A DNA stretch of 15,302 nucleotides, from NCBI GenBank assembly GCA_943323705.2, contig CALPIT020000032.1, positions 1 to 15,302 of the forward strand. The letters run 5' to 3'. The notes below the pieces were generated by a model, which worked only from the letters and a program-made list of their open reading frames with translations, did no database searches and was not told the origin of the DNA. The DNA comes from Streptomyces griseus (GTDB lineage: Bacteria; Bacteroidota; Bacteroidia; Chitinophagales; Chitinophagaceae). Both the position numbers and the translations under genes were made by a program. Below are positions 13,458 through 15,302 of this stretch, piece after piece; the stretch's first letter is position 1; every line of letters begins with the position of its first letter.

Positions 13458-14597
13458 ATGGCTGCATTAGCATTTACGCTGGAAAAGAAAGATTTGCTTT
13501 CAAAAGCAAGAGCGGGCAAAATAAAAACAGATCATGGCGAAATCGAAACACCCATTTTTATGCCGGTGGGAACTGTGGGAAGCGTAAAGGCGGTTTCACA
13601 ACAACAATTGATTAATGATGTTGGTGCGCAAATTATTTTAGGGAACACTTATCATTTGTATTTACGCCCCGGTTTGCAAACATTGGAAGCTGCAGGCGGT
13701 TTACATCAGTTTAATGGCTGGCATAAGCCGATACTTACGGATAGTGGCGGTTTTCAGGTATTTTCTTTGGCGGCCAGTAGGAAAATTACAGAAGAAGGTG
13801 TGATTTTTCAATCTCATATCGATGGCAGTAAACATTTATTTACACCCGAAAATGTGATGGATACGCAACGCACAATAGGTGGAGATATCATTATGGCATT
13901 TGATGAATGCCCACCTGGTGCTAGTGAATATCAATATGCAAAAAAGTCTTTGGAGCTTACCAACAGGTGGTTAGACAGATGTTTCAATCAATTCAACCAT
14001 ACACCTGATAAATATGGCTACACACAAAATTTATTCCCGATTGTTCAAGGTGGTATTCATCATGATTTAAGAAAAGCTTCTTGCGAATATGTGGCTTCAA
14101 AAAATGCAACGGGCAATGCAATCGGTGGTTTGAGTGTAGGAGAGCCTACAGAAAAAATGTATGAAATATGCGCGTTGTGTTGTGATCATTTACCTGAAGA
14201 CAAACCGCGTTATTTAATGGGCGTTGGTACGCCTTGGAATATATTGGAGTGCATTGAAATGGGAATAGATATGTTTGATTGTGTAATGCCAACAAGAAAC
14301 GGCCGCAATGCTATGCTGTTCACTGCCAATGGCATCATTAATATTGACAATAAAAAATGGGAGCGCGATTTTTCTCCAATAGATGACACTATTGATTGTG
14401 CCATGAGTGCTTATTATTCAAAAGCATATCTCAAACATTTATTGAAAGCCAAAGAATTTCTTGGATTGACTATTGCCAGTGTTCACAATCTAGCTTTTTA
14501 TTTATGGTTGGTGCGTGAAGCAAGAAATCATATTATAGCAGGAGATTTTGCATCCTGGAAGAAAACTATGGTTCAACAAATGCAGCAAAAATTATAA
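13458..14597 (+). CDS. tgt: tRNA-guanine(34) transglycosylase (queuine tRNA-ribosyltransferase)
   Basis: Tgt exchanges guanine 34 of tRNAs for Asp, Asn, His and Tyr with the queuosine precursor preQ1. The 379-residue chain is full length. Active-site features are TDSGGFQVFSL with Asp95 (general acid/base), AFDECPPG with Asp149 (base recognition), GGLSVGEP at 223-230, MGVGTPWNILE at 254-264, and FDCVMPTRNGRN with the nucleophile Asp274. The C-terminal zinc site is unusual. Anchoring on SKAYLKHL and VHNL, the three cysteines (Zymomonas C318, C320, C323) fall at Ile312, Cys314 and Ser317, so only the middle one remains, plus His343. The catalytic core looks active. The start at 13458 follows a good promoter. 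The gene is divergent from the glycosyltransferase gene, and a palindrome covers its stop codon. Confidence 0.95.
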   Translation: MAALAFTLEKKDLLSKARAGKIKTDHGEIETPIFMPVGTVGSVKAVSQQQLINDVGAQIILGNTYHLYLRPGLQTLEAAGGLHQFNGWHKPILTDSGGFQVFSLAASRKITEEGVIFQSHIDGSKHLFTPENVMDTQRTIGGDIIMAFDECPPGASEYQYAKKSLELTNRWLDRCFNQFNHTPDKYGYTQNLFPIVQGGIHHDLRKASCEYVASKNATGNAIGGLSVGEPTEKMYEICALCCDHLPEDKPRYLMGVGTPWNILECIEMGIDMFDCVMPTRNGRNAMLFTANGIINIDNKKWERDFSPIDDTIDCAMSAYYSKAYLKHLLKAKEFLGLTIASVHNLAFYLWLVREARNHIIAGDFASWKKTMVQQMQQKL

Positions 14598-14607
14598 TTA
14601 TAATTTT
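14588..14607. terminator. Perfect 20-bp A/T palindrome at the tgt stop, possible weak terminator
   Basis: AAAATTATAA (14588-14597) is followed directly by its reverse complement TTATAATTTT (14598-14607), centred on the end of the tgt TAA codon. As RNA it gives an 8-bp A-U stem with an AAUU loop. CTTTTT and later TTTTTT runs follow. The stem has no G-C pairs, so terminator strength would be low. Confidence 0.35.
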
Positions 14608-14660
14608 CTTTTTATCGGGTCTTTTTTATTTTTACTAAATATCATCATAAATACTTCGAA

Positions 14661-15302
14661 ATGAAAAAAATACTCTTTTTGCTTTTTATGTCATTTACAT
14701 TTTTCGGGTTTTCACAAACAAAAATTATTGTAAAAAACGAAGACGGTCTTTTGTTGATTCCTTGCAAAGCCAATGGTTTGCAGGCTTGTTTCATTTTTAG
14801 CGAAGAAGAATCTGAGAATTTAGTTTCTCAAAAGCAAGCGATGTATATGTTTCGAAATGAATTTTTTCGCAAGACAGATATTATAGGCGTACCTAGATAT
14901 GATTCAACAGACGAAGAAAGTCTTGCCGAAGGTGTTGTGCTAACGCTAAAAGATTTTCAGTTTGCAGGATTGAAAATTGCTAATATAAAATGCACAATTG
15001 TTAAAGATATGGATGCTCCCTTTCTGATTGGCAATTCAACTATTGCCACTTTGGGGGAATCGAAATTCGATAATGCTTCAAACACACTTACAGTGGCAAG
15101 CGGAAGCATGAATTTTGATTTTTCAAAGATTAATATGACTTTTGAAATGCCTAAGGAAACGCCTTTGCCTAAAGATGCACCCATAAATGTAACAGTTACT
15201 GATTTCAAGGGACGTGAGCTTCCCAATGAAATAATGGTTTTCAAAAGTCGAAAAAAGAAAATTGAGTATCAAAATCAAACTAATGATTTGGGTCAATTTT
15301 CA
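14661..15302 (+). CDS. Exported retropepsin-fold protein lacking the catalytic DTG motif (partial, runs off the window end)
   Basis: An open frame of 214 codons from the ATG at 14661 to the window edge, with no stop. Residues 1-18 form a signal peptide (MKKILFLLF core, GFS before Gln19). Residues about 28-145 resemble the clan AA retropepsin-like fold: LLLIPCKANGLQACFIF, where families have IPVKVNGxxxxFIFDTGAS, then a later VVLTLKDFQFAGLKIANI block and the hallmark APFLIGNSTIATLGESKFDN (119-138). The catalytic Asp-Thr-Gly is replaced by Ser47-Glu-Glu, so the domain is probably not a protease. From about 172 a second beta-rich segment begins (INVTVTDFKGRELPNE, later TNDLGQFS), similar to carboxypeptidase-regulatory or Ig-like repeats. 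The gene starts 63 bp after tgt and I see no clear promoter. The fold call is by pattern, with moderate confidence. Confidence 0.7.
   Translation, partial: MKKILFLLFMSFTFFGFSQTKIIVKNEDGLLLIPCKANGLQACFIFSEEESENLVSQKQAMYMFRNEFFRKTDIIGVPRYDSTDEESLAEGVVLTLKDFQFAGLKIANIKCTIVKDMDAPFLIGNSTIATLGESKFDNASNTLTVASGSMNFDFSKINMTFEMPKETPLPKDAPINVTVTDFKGRELPNEIMVFKSRKKKIEYQNQTNDLGQFS

Noticed and set aside
14661..15302. Frameshift explaining the missing DTG motif
   Set aside because: The frame is open on both sides and family-like segments continue in the same frame, so substitution fits better than an indel.

Overview
The window is an AT-rich bacterial chromosome segment, almost certainly from Bacteroidota and most like the Chitinophagaceae or a related family. 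The evidence is threefold. Several products belong to families I know mainly from that phylum: a DUF4835-type exported protein, a DUF4296-type lipoprotein and the long-tailed omega-like RNA polymerase subunit. None of the start codons I inspected has a Shine-Dalgarno sequence. The pckA and tgt upstream regions carry the Bacteroidota -7 box TAnnTTTG. I see no phage, transposase, CRISPR, rRNA or tRNA genes. The content is mostly housekeeping.

Layout. Positions 16-4409 are on the plus strand: rpoZ, a hairpin, coaBC, the DUF4835 gene overlapping a DUF4296 lipoprotein gene by 4 bp, then the two subunits of a 3-oxoacid CoA-transferase (scoA, scoB), separated by a repeat-filled spacer. A bidirectional terminator at 4455-4478 separates scoB from the convergent minus-strand pckA (4502-6106). 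A 287-bp A/T-rich divergent promoter region follows. Then comes a tight plus-strand cluster, pepP-pssA-purS-rsmI (6394-9405), with gaps of 16, 11 and 3 bp. Next is a 24-bp tandem repeat and a secreted M1-family metallopeptidase gene (9472-11397). Its stop codon directly abuts the stop of minus-strand rsmG (11398-12030). A membrane glycosyltransferase gene (12150-13310, minus) lies between two related A/T-rich inverted repeats. tgt (13458-14597) and the start of an exported retropepsin-fold protein that seems to lack its catalytic Asp (14661 to the window end) close the segment.

Metabolic themes. CoaBC makes 4'-phosphopantetheine for CoA. ScoAB moves CoA between succinate and 3-oxoacids. PckA links oxaloacetate to PEP. 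PssA makes phosphatidylserine, and PurS is a purine synthesis subunit. RsmI, RsmG and Tgt modify 16S rRNA and tRNA.

Points worth a second look: the intergenic short-word repeat arrays, especially a 70-nt A/C-only stretch ahead of scoB; active-site substitutions in CoaBC; loss of two of the three zinc cysteines in Tgt; the pseudo-retropepsin at the right edge; and a hairpin ending 6 bases before the coaBC start codon. I did not find a clear new multi-gene system.
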